From Ureibacillus thermophilus (lineage in GTDB: Bacteria; Bacillota; Bacilli; Bacillales_A; Planococcaceae), in the NCBI RefSeq assembly GCF_042657185.1, contig NZ_JBHSNN010000012.1: a DNA stretch of 64,000 nt; one strand, 5' to 3'. Shown one piece after another: positions 34,287 to 43,751 of this stretch (within the stretch, counting starts at the first letter, position 1; every line of letters starts with the position of its first letter). The notes beneath the pieces are model-generated. The model had not been told where the DNA came from. It was given only the letters and a program-made list of their open reading frames with translations, and ran no database searches. A program made the position numbers and the translations under genes.

Positions 34287-35306
34287 TTATTTTTTTATCT
34301 GCTGAGACCGGATTAAATCGATATGTTCTAAAGCTTTTCCAGTGCCGATTGCTACACAATCTAACGGATTTTCCGCAATAAATACAGGCATTTTTGTTTC
34401 ATCACTAATTACTTTATCAAGATTTTTCAATAGCGCACCGCCGCCTGTAAGAACAATTCCTCGCTCCATTACGTCTGCAGAAAGTTCAGGCGGAGTTTTT
34501 TCAAGGGTTTTCTTCACGCCATCAATAATGGCCGCAATGGATTCTTTTAGAGATTCCGAGATTTCACTCGAAGAAATTTCAATCGTTTTAGGCAAGCCTG
34601 TCACTAAATCTCTTCCTCGAATTTCCATCTTTTCATCGACATCATCCACTCGAGCAGTACCGATTTGCATTTTAATCTGTTCTGCTGTTCGTTCCCCAAT
34701 TGTTAAGTTATATTGTTTGCGAATATAACTGATGATTGCTTGGTCCATTGCGTCCCCAGCAATGCGGACAGACTCGCTTGTCACAATGCCGCCTAAAGAA
34801 ATAACGGCAACTTCAGTAGTTCCCCCTCCAATGTCAACGACCATGGAACCTGTTGGATCCCAAACCGGAAGATCTGCACCAATGGCAGCTGCAAATGGCT
34901 CTTCAATCGTAAACGCTTCTTTTGCCCCAGCTTGGCGAGCTGCATCAATTACCGCCCGCTCCTCAACAGACGTGATGCCAAAAGGTACACAAATCATGAC
35001 ATTTGGCTTTTTCCAATTGGATCCTGAATTTTTTAAAGCTTGTTTTAAATAATATTGAATCATTGCCGTCGTAATATCAAAATCTGCAATTACTCCATCT
35101 TTCATCGGCCGTATTGCGACAATGGAGCCTGGTGTACGTCCGATCATATTTTTCGCATCATTACCAACTGCAACGATGTCACCAGTTTTTGTATTTTTTG
35201 CTACTACGGATGGTTCACGTAATACAATTCCTTTGCCTTTCACAAATACCAATGTATTGGCTGTACCAAGATCAATACCTACATCTTTATTTCCTAATCC
35301 AAACAA
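34287..35306 (-). CDS. mreB: Rod shape-determining actin homologue MreB
   Basis: A bacterial actin guiding lateral wall synthesis. The 339 residues contain the phosphate-1 motif GIDLGTANTLV, VDIGGGTTEVAV (phosphate 2) and the adenosine motif LTGGGALL. The start is an unusual TTG (35306) behind AAAGGGAG; the next residues FGLGNKDVGIDLG align with the family, so the TTG is accepted. It is the first gene of mreBCD-minCD. Confidence 0.97.
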   Translation of the reverse strand: MFGLGNKDVGIDLGTANTLVFVKGKGIVLREPSVVAKNTKTGDIVAVGNDAKNMIGRTPGSIVAIRPMKDGVIADFDITTAMIQYYLKQALKNSGSNWKKPNVMICVPFGITSVEERAVIDAARQAGAKEAFTIEEPFAAAIGADLPVWDPTGSMVVDIGGGTTEVAVISLGGIVTSESVRIAGDAMDQAIISYIRKQYNLTIGERTAEQIKMQIGTARVDDVDEKMEIRGRDLVTGLPKTIEISSSEISESLKESIAAIIDGVKKTLEKTPPELSADVMERGIVLTGGGALLKNLDKVISDETKMPVFIAENPLDCVAIGTGKALEHIDLIRSQQIKK

Positions 35307-35584
35307 ATTTTGTACTCCCTTTCTATTTACAGCTTTGTTTCTCTAAGACTGTCCAAAATCATAAATTTTATTATAGCGGATTGTGTCGAAAAATTATAGT
35401 ATCAAGGGGCGTTTTTCCCATGAATTTCATGCAACCCATACATTTTTCGCATTTATCATTGTATTGCGAAATTGCGCTTGACACAACGAAAAATATATTG
35501 TTATTTTTTACAAACTCATTACAAATCCACTTATAATAAGACGATTTTTACGAATGAAAGTTCTTTGAAACATCAACATGATGT
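35307..35584. other. Intergenic region upstream of mreB; no gene seen
   Basis: AT-rich spacer between the mreB start and the radC terminator. On the minus strand it carries two TATAAT-like hexamers within about 90 bases of mreB, possible promoter elements, but no convincing -35 partner was found. Short frames crossing it are not gene-like. Confidence 0.4.
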
Positions 35585-35629
35585 AAAAAAAGCCGAAAAT
35601 CCGAAAAATAAAGGACTTTCGACTTTTTT
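35585..35629 (-). terminator. radC terminator
   Basis: An AAGTCGAAAGTCC stem pairing imperfectly with GGATTTTCGGCTT and a long T-run on the minus strand, about 30 bases after the radC stop. Confidence 0.75.
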
Positions 35630-35659
35630 GGAATGAAGTTTTCACAATTGAAACAAGCA

Positions 35660-36358
35660 TTAAATATATCCTTGCTCTTTTAAACTAAAGTATTGATGAT
35701 CGCCAATTATAAGATGATCAATCAATTCAATCCCGATGATATACCCAGCTTCTTGCAGCCTTTTTGTCACTTCAATATCCTCTGGACTTGGCGCCGCATT
35801 CCCGCTTGGATGGTTATGGGCGCAAATAATGGAAGCAGCTGAACGCTTAATCGCTTCTTTAAAAATTTCACGAGGATGTACGATAGACGAATTCAAGCTT
35901 CCAATAAAAATCGTTTGCTTATGAATGACCTGATTTTTCGTATTTAAATATAATGCTACAAAATGTTCCTGCTGCAATGAACTCATTTCAGGCATTAAAT
36001 AGGATGCCGCATCTTTCGGAGAACGGACGGCAAAGCGGGAATCTATTTGCTTTTGGGAAAGCCTCCTTCCCAGTTCAATCGCTGCCAAAAGCTGAACTGC
36101 CTTTGCTTGTCCAATCCCTTTAATGGACATGATTTCTTCTAATGTGGCGTATTTTAATTCATGCAATTTTTCAAAATACGTGAGGACCCGATTGGCAAGG
36201 GAGAGGACCGATTCCTGCTTCGTTCCGGTTCTGAGCAGAATCGCAATGAGCTCTACGTTTGATAAACTTTGTGGCCCTTGTTTAATAAGCCTTTCCCTTG
36301 GACGATCATCGATATGGATATCACGAATCATCAATTCAGAAAAAGTGCCGATGGACAT
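35660..36358 (-). CDS. radC: RadC family JAB/MPN protein
   Basis: The 232-residue protein has an N-terminal helix-hairpin-helix region (LKYATLEEIMSIKGIGQAKAVQLLAAIELGRR). Its C-terminal JAB-like metalloprotease domain carries the HxH...D metal site in AHNHPSGNAAPSPED. The historical DNA-repair role is doubtful and the function remains unclear. ATG 36358 lies 6 bases behind AGGGAGGT. It follows maf as in Bacillus. Confidence 0.93.
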   Translation of the reverse strand: MSIGTFSELMIRDIHIDDRPRERLIKQGPQSLSNVELIAILLRTGTKQESVLSLANRVLTYFEKLHELKYATLEEIMSIKGIGQAKAVQLLAAIELGRRLSQKQIDSRFAVRSPKDAASYLMPEMSSLQQEHFVALYLNTKNQVIHKQTIFIGSLNSSIVHPREIFKEAIKRSAASIICAHNHPSGNAAPSPEDIEVTKRLQEAGYIIGIELIDHLIIGDHQYFSLKEQGYI

Positions 36359-36370
36359 CCAATAACCTCC

Positions 36371-36958
36371 CTAAAATTCGATAATTTTCATTTCCACCAG
36401 TTTTTCAAACAGCGATGCAATCGGCAGACCAACAACGGTATTGTAGTCTCCCTCGATTCGGTCGATAAATAAAGCCCCGCCCGTTTGGATTCCGTAGCCA
36501 CCAGCTTTATCAAAAGGGTCTTTCGTTTCCACATATTTTTCAATTAATGGTTTAGGGAGGTATTTAAAATAAACATCTGTCACTTCCACAAAAGATTCCA
36601 CTTGGCGATCTTTAGTCATAATTGCTACAGCAGTCATCACTTGATGGCGATTGGATGAAAGTTTCTCTAAATGAGCAATCGCCTCTTCCTTTGTTTTCGG
36701 TTTGTGGAGAAGCTCATTATTGAATACTACAATTGTATCTGCACCAATAACCGTTTTTCCGGGGCAAAGGGAGGCTACATCTTTAGTTTTTAATAATGCC
36801 ACTTTTTGAACGTAGTCTTTAAAATCCGTTGCCTGTACAGAAGTTTCTTCCACACTGCTTGTGATGACTTCGAATGGGACGCCCAACTTTGAAAATAATT
36901 CTTTTCTTCTTGGTGAGGCTGAAGCTAAAACGAGTTGATGTGTTGTTCTAAATTTCAT
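36371..36958 (-). CDS. maf: Maf-family nucleoside triphosphate pyrophosphatase
   Basis: Hydrolyses dTTP/UTP or modified nucleotides; Maf is linked to division arrest in B. subtilis. The 195 residues include LASASPRRKELFSKLG at the N-terminus, VIGADTIVVF in the middle and the catalytic EGDYNTVVGLP near the end. ATG 36958 is spaced properly from AGGAGG, unlike ATG 36964. Confidence 0.95.
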   Translation of the reverse strand: MKFRTTHQLVLASASPRRKELFSKLGVPFEVITSSVEETSVQATDFKDYVQKVALLKTKDVASLCPGKTVIGADTIVVFNNELLHKPKTKEEAIAHLEKLSSNRHQVMTAVAIMTKDRQVESFVEVTDVYFKYLPKPLIEKYVETKDPFDKAGGYGIQTGGALFIDRIEGDYNTVVGLPIASLFEKLVEMKIIEF

Positions 36959-37051
36959 TTCCATTCCTCCTATACATAATATAGCCGAGGAATGGCATTT
37001 TGAAAAATTTATCGAAGGAATAAAATTTTACAAATCGCCCGTTTTTATCGT

Positions 37052-37681
37052 TTAAAATTCGATTTTCAAACACTCATTTTCCGTAAAATAATGGGCTAAT
37101 AAATGCATGCGAATAACTGATAAATCGCTTGAAATGCTTGATAATGCAATGTTGATGGTCTCCCAATCTGGAGGCAAATTTTCCTGTTTTTCACCCTTTT
37201 CAAAATGAAAATTTGAAGGATCTTCACTTTTCAACAAGGAAGGGATTTTTTTTAATGCCGGATCTGAACAGCCTGCTGCAATTAACTTAAAAGGTTTGAC
37301 AAAGGATGGAGGATCTTCTGATGGAACGATTCCTTCTTTTGTAGTCGCCACGTTTGACCAAACATAATAACTTCCATCTATTTCAACAACGGCGCTCGTA
37401 TTTAAACGGGAATTGCCATATACAAACTCCGTAGCCTTTTCAAAGGTGGAAAAAACCCCATACTGATTTGCATAAAACTGCACATAGTCATTCTCTTTTT
37501 CTTCTTGCTTTACTTCTGAACTTACAGGAATCAGTTTTTCCGATTTGGCCTCTTCTTTATATGTTGGACTCATAGCATTCAACATAAGAATAAATACGAG
37601 AACTCCGACAAATCCCGTCATAGAACCTAATAGAGCTGCCCGTATCATTTCCCTTCGCCCTATGATATGCGGAAATTTCAT
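37052..37681 (-). CDS. Membrane protein at the spoIIB position, SPOR-like
   Basis: The 209-residue protein has one membrane segment (about 15-38) after a basic N-terminus (IIGRREMIR), a Glu/Lys-rich linker, then a region beginning YVQFYANQYGVFSTFEKATEFV that resembles a SPOR repeat. It sits between folC and maf, the place of spoIIB in B. subtilis. SpoIIB helps septal peptidoglycan thinning at engulfment. Sequence similarity alone is weak, so this is a positional call. ATG 37681 follows AAAAGGGTGAT. Confidence 0.6.
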   Translation of the reverse strand: MKFPHIIGRREMIRAALLGSMTGFVGVLVFILMLNAMSPTYKEEAKSEKLIPVSSEVKQEEKENDYVQFYANQYGVFSTFEKATEFVYGNSRLNTSAVVEIDGSYYVWSNVATTKEGIVPSEDPPSFVKPFKLIAAGCSDPALKKIPSLLKSEDPSNFHFEKGEKQENLPPDWETINIALSSISSDLSVIRMHLLAHYFTENECLKIEF

Positions 37682-37812
37682 CAAATCACCCTTTTCTATT
37701 GCAATCCACATCATTTTCTTGCCGAACAAAGTCCATATTATTTCATATGTTTATGTTCCTTTGAAAATGAATATTCAATAAAAAAGGGTATAAAATTTGC
37801 CGTCCGACTCTC

Positions 37813-39075
37813 TTAAAAATCTACTTCTTTCAGCAATTCATTCCGGATTTCTGAAAGCAAATATAAAGACCCTGTCACAATGGTAATGCCATCAAAATAG
37901 ATGTTTGATTGGATAAATGGAATACAATCTTTTAATATTTCTTTTTTCTTTGCCCTTGAAAGTTGTTGTAAAAATTGAGCATTGGCTGCACGGGGATTTT
38001 CAAAATCGACGAAATAAAATTCATCGCTGACCGATTCGAACAGCCTTAGCACCTTTTCAATGTCTTTATCCTTCACCATACCTACAACAAACCGAATAGC
38101 TTTGCCTGGAAACTGCTGCTTGATTGTTTCAACTAGTTTTTCAGCACTTGCAGGATTATGGGCTCCATCAAAATAAACGTTCGGAAACACCTGTTCAAAA
38201 CGGCCGGGCAAACTTGTTTTTTCAATCCCTTGCCGAATCGCTTCCATTTGGACATCGATTTGCAAGTTTTTCGCTGCTTCCAGAAAAGCAGTAATGGCCA
38301 ATGCCATATTAATTTTTTGATGGTCTCCTGCCATTTTTCTTGATAATCCTTCAATTGTGCATGGCACGCGTGAATTGAAATAGATTTCCTCCGATTCATC
38401 CTGTTGAACATAAAAATCTTCTCCATAAATGAATAACGGGGATTTTTCCGAGCGGACCTTCTCTTTCACTACAGATAAAGCCTCCTCTGGCAAAATCCCA
38501 ACCATTGCCGGCTTGCCAGATTTAATAATCCCTGCTTTATGAAAGGCAATTTCCTTCAACGTATTCCCTAAAATTTGTGTATGTTCTAGGGCAATGCTTG
38601 TAATGACCGAAACAAGCGGTGTTACGACATTCGTACTGTCTTCAAGACCTCCTAATCCCGTTTCAAGAAGCACTAAATCGACTTTTTCGTTGTCAAAATG
38701 TAGAAAAGCCGCGCAAGTTAACAGCTCAAAATCGGTGAGTAGACCGCTTATCCCTGCATACATCATTTCTTTGAAAAGCTCGTCCATTTCCCTTTCCGTA
38801 ATCGGTATTCCATTCACTTGAATTTGGTCATGGACATCCACGATGCAGGGAGAAGTAAATTTCCCTACTGAAAGCCCATGGCAAAGGGCAATTTGTTCAA
38901 GAAAAGCAACAGTTGAACCCTTTCCATTAGTCCCCGCAACATGGACAACTTGAAGTTTTTTGTGCGGTTCCTGCAGCAAGGCCAACGCTCTTTTCATTCC
39001 TTCCAAACCAGGTTTAATAGAAGGGTCGCTCTCCACATTCCATTTTTCTTTATATCGTTCAAAGTTCCGTATCAT
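37813..39075 (-). CDS. FolC paralogue 2 (Mur-ligase-like folylpolyglutamate synthase)
   Basis: The 420-residue protein has the ATP loop GTNGKGST at 48-55 and the FolC/Mur layout: FTSPCIVDVHDQI, LLETGLGGLEDSTNVVTP, SIALEHTQILG, PGRFEQ and DGAHNPASA, all present. It overlaps folC by 17 bases. B. subtilis has one folC here, so this is probably a tandem duplicate. Whether it adds glutamate to folate or another acceptor is unknown. Confidence 0.82.
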   Translation of the reverse strand: MIRNFERYKEKWNVESDPSIKPGLEGMKRALALLQEPHKKLQVVHVAGTNGKGSTVAFLEQIALCHGLSVGKFTSPCIVDVHDQIQVNGIPITEREMDELFKEMMYAGISGLLTDFELLTCAAFLHFDNEKVDLVLLETGLGGLEDSTNVVTPLVSVITSIALEHTQILGNTLKEIAFHKAGIIKSGKPAMVGILPEEALSVVKEKVRSEKSPLFIYGEDFYVQQDESEEIYFNSRVPCTIEGLSRKMAGDHQKINMALAITAFLEAAKNLQIDVQMEAIRQGIEKTSLPGRFEQVFPNVYFDGAHNPASAEKLVETIKQQFPGKAIRFVVGMVKDKDIEKVLRLFESVSDEFYFVDFENPRAANAQFLQQLSRAKKKEILKDCIPFIQSNIYFDGITIVTGSLYLLSEIRNELLKEVDF

Positions 39076-40363
39076 ACGTTTCTTCCTTCTCTTTTAAAAA
39101 TTTCCGCACTTCTGCAATAAAAAAGATGGAACCGGTAATGACAAGCAATTCATCAGATTGAATTTTTGCGATTTCCCGCTTCACCAACTCTTTCCAATCA
39201 TCATGGGCTTCTTTATAAGGATGTGAGGAATGCTTTGCCAATTCCTCTGCTTTTGCTGCTCTTGGAATGGGAAGTTCCGTAAAATAAATGGCTTTAGCAA
39301 CCTCATCCAACATAGATATGCTTTCTTTATAGTCTTTATCATTCATTACAGAGTAGATAAACTTATATTTTTTGTGCGTGTATTGTTTCATTAATGTGTG
39401 GATTAGAGCTTTTGTACCTTCTGGATTATGGGAACCGTCTAAAACGATTTGTTGTCCAATCCGTTCAAAACGCCCTGGCCAAAAAGCATTTTCTAATGCC
39501 CTTTGAATGTTTTTGTCCGTAAAGCGGTCAAACCCGATGCTTCGTAAAATGGTAGCTGCAGTTAAAGCACAGCTCGCATTGGCAATTTGATGGGTTCCCA
39601 ACATCTTTAACGAAATATTTAACTCTACTTTCCCTAGATGGTATGTAAAACGCTGTTTGCCTTCTTCTGTTTGAATATCTGAAACAAAGAAATCTTCGCC
39701 ATAGATGAAAAGAGGCGCATTTTGTTCTTCTGCCTCTGTACGTATAATTTCAAGCGCTTCTTCATTCGTTGCAGCAGTGACAACCGGAATATTTCTTTTG
39801 ATAATTCCTGCCTTCTGATAGGCAATGTCCTTATACGTGTTCCCTAATATGTGGGTATGGTCAAGGGAAACCGTTGTAATGATAGAAATGAGCGGCGTGA
39901 TGACATTCGTGCAATCAAAACGCCCCCCTATGCCTGCTTCTATGATGGCGATATCTACCTCTTCTTCTTCAAAATACATAAACGCAATGAGCGTCATGAT
40001 TTCAAAAAAGTTCGGATATTTCCCGTCGAGCTGATCAATGAGGTGAAATAAACGATTTGCAAGGGATAAAAACCGTTCGTCCGGAATTTCCAATCCATTA
40101 ATGGTAATACGTTCATTTACTCTTTCCAAATGGGGAGATGTAAAAGCTCCTACTTGATATCCAGCTTTTTCGAGCATTTCTTTTAAATAAGTAACCGTTG
40201 ACCCTTTTCCGTTTGAGCCGGCAATATGGATAAATGGCACCTTTTCATGGGGATTTCCAAGCAAAGGCAACCATTTGTTCATTGCGTCAAAAGGTTCCCC
40301 TTTATGTTTTTCTGCCCGTAAACCATACATAAAATTTGTGCATTCTTCGATGGTTGTAAACAA
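39059..40363 (-). CDS. folC: Bifunctional folylpolyglutamate/dihydrofolate synthase FolC
   Basis: Adds glutamate to (dihydro)pteroate and folates. The 434-residue protein has GSNGKGST at 49-56, FTSPHLERVNERI (folate-binding loop), IEAGIGGRFDCTNVI, SLDHTHILG, PGRFERIG and DGSHNPEG. It starts at a TTG (40363) behind AGGAGGGG. It is closer to the canonical enzyme than its downstream partner and follows valS. Confidence 0.94.
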   Translation of the reverse strand: MFTTIEECTNFMYGLRAEKHKGEPFDAMNKWLPLLGNPHEKVPFIHIAGSNGKGSTVTYLKEMLEKAGYQVGAFTSPHLERVNERITINGLEIPDERFLSLANRLFHLIDQLDGKYPNFFEIMTLIAFMYFEEEEVDIAIIEAGIGGRFDCTNVITPLISIITTVSLDHTHILGNTYKDIAYQKAGIIKRNIPVVTAATNEEALEIIRTEAEEQNAPLFIYGEDFFVSDIQTEEGKQRFTYHLGKVELNISLKMLGTHQIANASCALTAATILRSIGFDRFTDKNIQRALENAFWPGRFERIGQQIVLDGSHNPEGTKALIHTLMKQYTHKKYKFIYSVMNDKDYKESISMLDEVAKAIYFTELPIPRAAKAEELAKHSSHPYKEAHDDWKELVKREIAKIQSDELLVITGSIFFIAEVRKFLKEKEETYDTEL

Positions 40364-40482
40364 AATATTCCCCTCCTAACTTCCACCTTATTTTACTTCA
40401 AATGCAATGGTGTGGCATTAAAAAGTGCATAGGATGATGAAGCAACTTCTTCATTTATGGTTTGTCCAAAGAAAGCAAAATG

Positions 40483-40527
40483 ATAAAAAATTCGCCAAAC
40501 CGATGTTTCCATCGATTCGGCGAATTG
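40483..40527 (-). terminator. valS terminator
   Basis: An AATTCGCC/GGCGAATT-based stem and a T-run on the minus strand, just past the valS stop codon. Confidence 0.8.
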
Positions 40528-40532
40528 CCTTC

Positions 40533-43178
40533 TTACATTTGTTTCAGCTCATCTAAGCGTTTTTTCACTGCGTCGTATTTTTCTTGGTAATCTGCAAGTT
40601 TTTCCCGCTCTTTTGCAACAAGGGCTTCCGGCGCTTTTTTCACGAAATTCTCGTTGGAAAGCTTGCCGGATACAAGTTTTACTTCTTTTGCCCATTTATC
40701 CAACTCTTTTTCAAGGCGGACAATTTCTTCTTCCAAGTTAATGAGTCCTGCAAGCGGCAAGAATAGTTCGGCACCTGTTACAACCGCTGTCATCGATTTT
40801 TCAGGAACTTCGAATTCTACTCCGATGACTAATTGCTCCGGATTGCAGAAACGTTCAATATACGCTTTATTTTCTTCCAAAATGTTTACAGTTTCTGCAT
40901 CTTTTGCCTTAATGTATAGCGGCACTTTTTTGCTGATAGGCGTATTCACTTCGGCACGGATATTGCGTACGGAACGTATAATGTCCATAAGAAGTTTCAT
41001 TTGGCTCGATTCTTCTTTGAAATTGAATTCTGGTCTCACCTTTGGCCATTCGGCAACCGTGATGGATTCTCCTTGATGTGGGAGGTGCTGCCAAATTTCT
41101 TCAGTGATAAACGGCATCATCGGATGAAGCAAGCGCATTGTATTGTCAAGCACATATGCTAATACAGAACGAGTTGTAAGTTTCGCTGCTTCATCATCAC
41201 CGTATAACGGAAGCTTCGCCATTTCAATATACCATGAACAGAAGTCATCCCAAATGAAGTTATATAATTCTCGGCCCACTTCACCAAATTCATAGCGTTC
41301 AGCTAAATCAGTTACTTTCTCAATTGTTTCATTTAAGCGAGTTAAAATCCATTTATCGCTGACATTTAAATCGCCTGTTAAATCAATTTCTTCGTATTTT
41401 AACCCGTTCATATTCATGAGGGCAAAACGGGATGCATTCCAAATTTTATTGGCAAAGTTCCAGACAGCTTCCACTTTCTCATTTGTATAACGAAGGTCTT
41501 GGCCAGGTGAAGAACCTGTTGCTAAGAAGTAGCGCAAGGAGTCTGCACCGTACTGGTCAATGACATCCATTGGGTCAACGCCGTTGCCAAGGGACTTACT
41601 CATTTTGCGTCCTTCGCCATCGCGCACCAAACCGTGGATTAGTACATCTTTAAATGGACGTTTGCCGGTGAATTCAATTCCTTGGAAAATCATGCGGGCT
41701 ACCCAGAAGAAGATGATGTCATAACCTGTTACTAACGTATCTGTTGGGTAATAGCGTTGATACAATTCGTTGTTTGTATCCGGCCAGCCCATTGTAGAGA
41801 ATGGCCATAAGGCGCTGGAGAACCAAGTATCCAATACATCCGGATCTTGCGTCCAATTTTCCGCATCTTTTGGCGGTTCTTTGCCAACATAAATTTCGCC
41901 AGTTTCATTATGATACCATGCAGGAATTTGATGGCCCCACCAAAGCTGACGGGAGATGCACCAGTCGCGAATATTTTCTAACCAATGCAAATACGTATTT
42001 TCAAATCTTGGCGGAACAAAATTCACTTTATTGTCTTCTTCTTGCTGCAATTTTAACGCAGCTTCTGCTAATGGTTTCATTTTAACAAACCATTGTTTAG
42101 ATAAATAAGGTTCCACGATGGCTCCTGTACGCTCAGAGTGGCCAACAGAATGCACATGCTCTTCAATTTTGATTAAGTAGCCTTGTGCTTTTAAATCTTC
42201 CACAATTTGTTTGCGGCATTCGAAGCGATCCATTCCTTGATATTTTCCGGCATTTTCATTCATTGTGCCGTCTTCATTCATCACTAGAATGCGCTCTAAA
42301 TTGTGGCGGTTGCCCACTTCAAAGTCGTTCGGGTCATGGGCAGGCGTAATTTTTACAACCCCTGTACCAAATTCCATATCCACATATTCATCGGCTACAA
42401 TTGGAATTTCACGATTAACAAGCGGTAAAATGACTGTTTTTCCAATATATTGCTTGTAGCGTTCATCCTCTGGGTGAACCGCTACCGCAGTATCTCCAAG
42501 CATTGTTTCAGGGCGTGTTGTCGCCACTTCCAAGAAGCCGGAACCGTCCGCAAGCGGATATTTCATATGATAGAAGGCGCCAGGAATTTCTTTATAGATT
42601 ACTTCAATATCGGATAAAGCCGTTTTTGCTTCCGGGTCCCAGTTAATGATGCGTTCGCCGCGATAGATTAAGCCTTTTTCGTAAAGGCGCACGAACACTT
42701 CTTTTACTGCATCGGATAATCCTTCATCCAATGTAAAGCGCTCTTTTGTATAGTCGAGGGAAAGGCCTAATTTTGCCCATTGTTCGCGAATATGGCTTGC
42801 ATATTCTTCTTTCCATTCCCATGTTTTTTCAAGGAATTTTTCTCGTCCTAAGTCGTAGCGGCTAATTCCTTGTTCGCGAAGTTTTGCTTCCACTTTTGCT
42901 TGAGTCGCAATTCCCGCATGGTCCATTCCTGGTAGCCAGAAAGCGTCATATCCCTGCATGCGCTTCATGCGGATAATGATATCTTGCAATGTCGTATCCC
43001 AAGCATGGCCAAGATGCAGCTTCCCTGTTACATTTGGAGGTGGAATCACAATCGTATAAGGCTTTTTCCCGCTGTTTGGTTGTGCTTCAAAAAATTTTCC
43101 TTCCAGCCACCATTTGTAACGACCTTGTTCAACAGACTTCGGATCGTACTTTGTAGGCATTGTCACGTTTTCTGTCAT
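40533..43178 (-). CDS. valS: Valyl-tRNA synthetase
   Basis: A class Ia aminoacyl-tRNA synthetase charging tRNA-Val. The 881 residues include the HIGH-equivalent PPPNVTGKLHLGHAWD near 46-60 and an inserted editing domain with TTRPETMLGDTAVAVHP. The KMSKS loop GRKMSKSLGNG, the anticodon-binding domain and the C-terminal coiled coil (RLEKELDKWAKEV) follow. MTENVTMPTKYDP at ATG 43178 behind AAAGGAGG is the start; the longer frame to 43277 runs into the leader. A T-box leader controls it. Confidence 0.98.
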   Translation of the reverse strand: MTENVTMPTKYDPKSVEQGRYKWWLEGKFFEAQPNSGKKPYTIVIPPPNVTGKLHLGHAWDTTLQDIIIRMKRMQGYDAFWLPGMDHAGIATQAKVEAKLREQGISRYDLGREKFLEKTWEWKEEYASHIREQWAKLGLSLDYTKERFTLDEGLSDAVKEVFVRLYEKGLIYRGERIINWDPEAKTALSDIEVIYKEIPGAFYHMKYPLADGSGFLEVATTRPETMLGDTAVAVHPEDERYKQYIGKTVILPLVNREIPIVADEYVDMEFGTGVVKITPAHDPNDFEVGNRHNLERILVMNEDGTMNENAGKYQGMDRFECRKQIVEDLKAQGYLIKIEEHVHSVGHSERTGAIVEPYLSKQWFVKMKPLAEAALKLQQEEDNKVNFVPPRFENTYLHWLENIRDWCISRQLWWGHQIPAWYHNETGEIYVGKEPPKDAENWTQDPDVLDTWFSSALWPFSTMGWPDTNNELYQRYYPTDTLVTGYDIIFFWVARMIFQGIEFTGKRPFKDVLIHGLVRDGEGRKMSKSLGNGVDPMDVIDQYGADSLRYFLATGSSPGQDLRYTNEKVEAVWNFANKIWNASRFALMNMNGLKYEEIDLTGDLNVSDKWILTRLNETIEKVTDLAERYEFGEVGRELYNFIWDDFCSWYIEMAKLPLYGDDEAAKLTTRSVLAYVLDNTMRLLHPMMPFITEEIWQHLPHQGESITVAEWPKVRPEFNFKEESSQMKLLMDIIRSVRNIRAEVNTPISKKVPLYIKAKDAETVNILEENKAYIERFCNPEQLVIGVEFEVPEKSMTAVVTGAELFLPLAGLINLEEEIVRLEKELDKWAKEVKLVSGKLSNENFVKKAPEALVAKEREKLADYQEKYDAVKKRLDELKQM

Positions 43179-43207
43179 AACTGTTCCTCCTTTAGTTGAA
43201 TCATATT

Positions 43208-43460
43208 TTGGCAAAAATAAAAACTCCTTAATCCTAAAAAGGACGAAGGAGTTCTCGCGGTACCACCTTTTTTCCATTTAGACAATCAAACGTCTAAACA
43301 GCTCTCATTTCGATAACGGTGTTGAACCGGCTTTTACTACTGGAATTTCATAAAAGCTGCTCCATGGCTACCTTCAAATGGGTGCATGCGGAAACTTCTC
43401 AGCTGCCGTTTCCTCTCTGTAGCATGCGTCCACATTTTACTCTTCCAATTCATCGCATCC
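43208..43460 (-). promoter_or_regulatory. T-box leader of valS
   Basis: The minus strand carries the T-box sequence GGTGGTACCGCG (complement near 43254-43265) and then a strong terminator (AACTCCTT/AAGGAGTT plus T-run at 43213-43252). A stem I region upstream has AGAGAGGAAACGG. GAAGGTAGCC offers a GTA (valine) specifier at 43368-43370. Uncharged tRNA-Val would favour the antiterminator. Confidence 0.92.
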
Positions 43461-43541
43461 ATGCATATTCAACTGCTTAAATCATTTTATAAAATTTATA
43501 AGCAGTTTTCAAGTTCAAAGGAAATGAAAGGAGCGATTTCC

Positions 43542-43751
43542 ATGTCATTTTTAAAAAAAAGAAGAAGAAGCTATAATCCTTGGCTTTTACCTCCTTGGCT
43601 CCGAAAAGTGCGCTTTTATGCAAAGCATATTTGCATTCCGATCACTGTATTCCAAGCAATTCACTTAGTTTTTGTTCCCACGACGGGCGATGTGCTGCTG
43701 CTTTTCATTTTCTTACTCATTTCATGGATGTTATGGACGAATATTATTTAA
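43542..43751 (+). CDS. Small membrane protein, unrecognised
   Basis: A 69-residue protein: a basic N-terminus (LKKRRRSYNPWLLPPWLRK) followed by one long or two short hydrophobic segments ending WMLWTNII. ATG 43542 has a good AAAGGAGCG site. It diverges from valS and its last 8 bases overlap the end of spoVID. No family is recognised; the good ribosome-binding site and membrane-protein composition support it as real. Confidence 0.6.
   Translation: MSFLKKRRRSYNPWLLPPWLRKVRFYAKHICIPITVFQAIHLVFVPTTGDVLLLFIFLLISWMLWTNII

Noticed and set aside
43179..43277. N-terminal extension of ValS
   Set aside because: The extension overlaps the T-box terminator; ATG 43178 has a strong ribosome-binding site.
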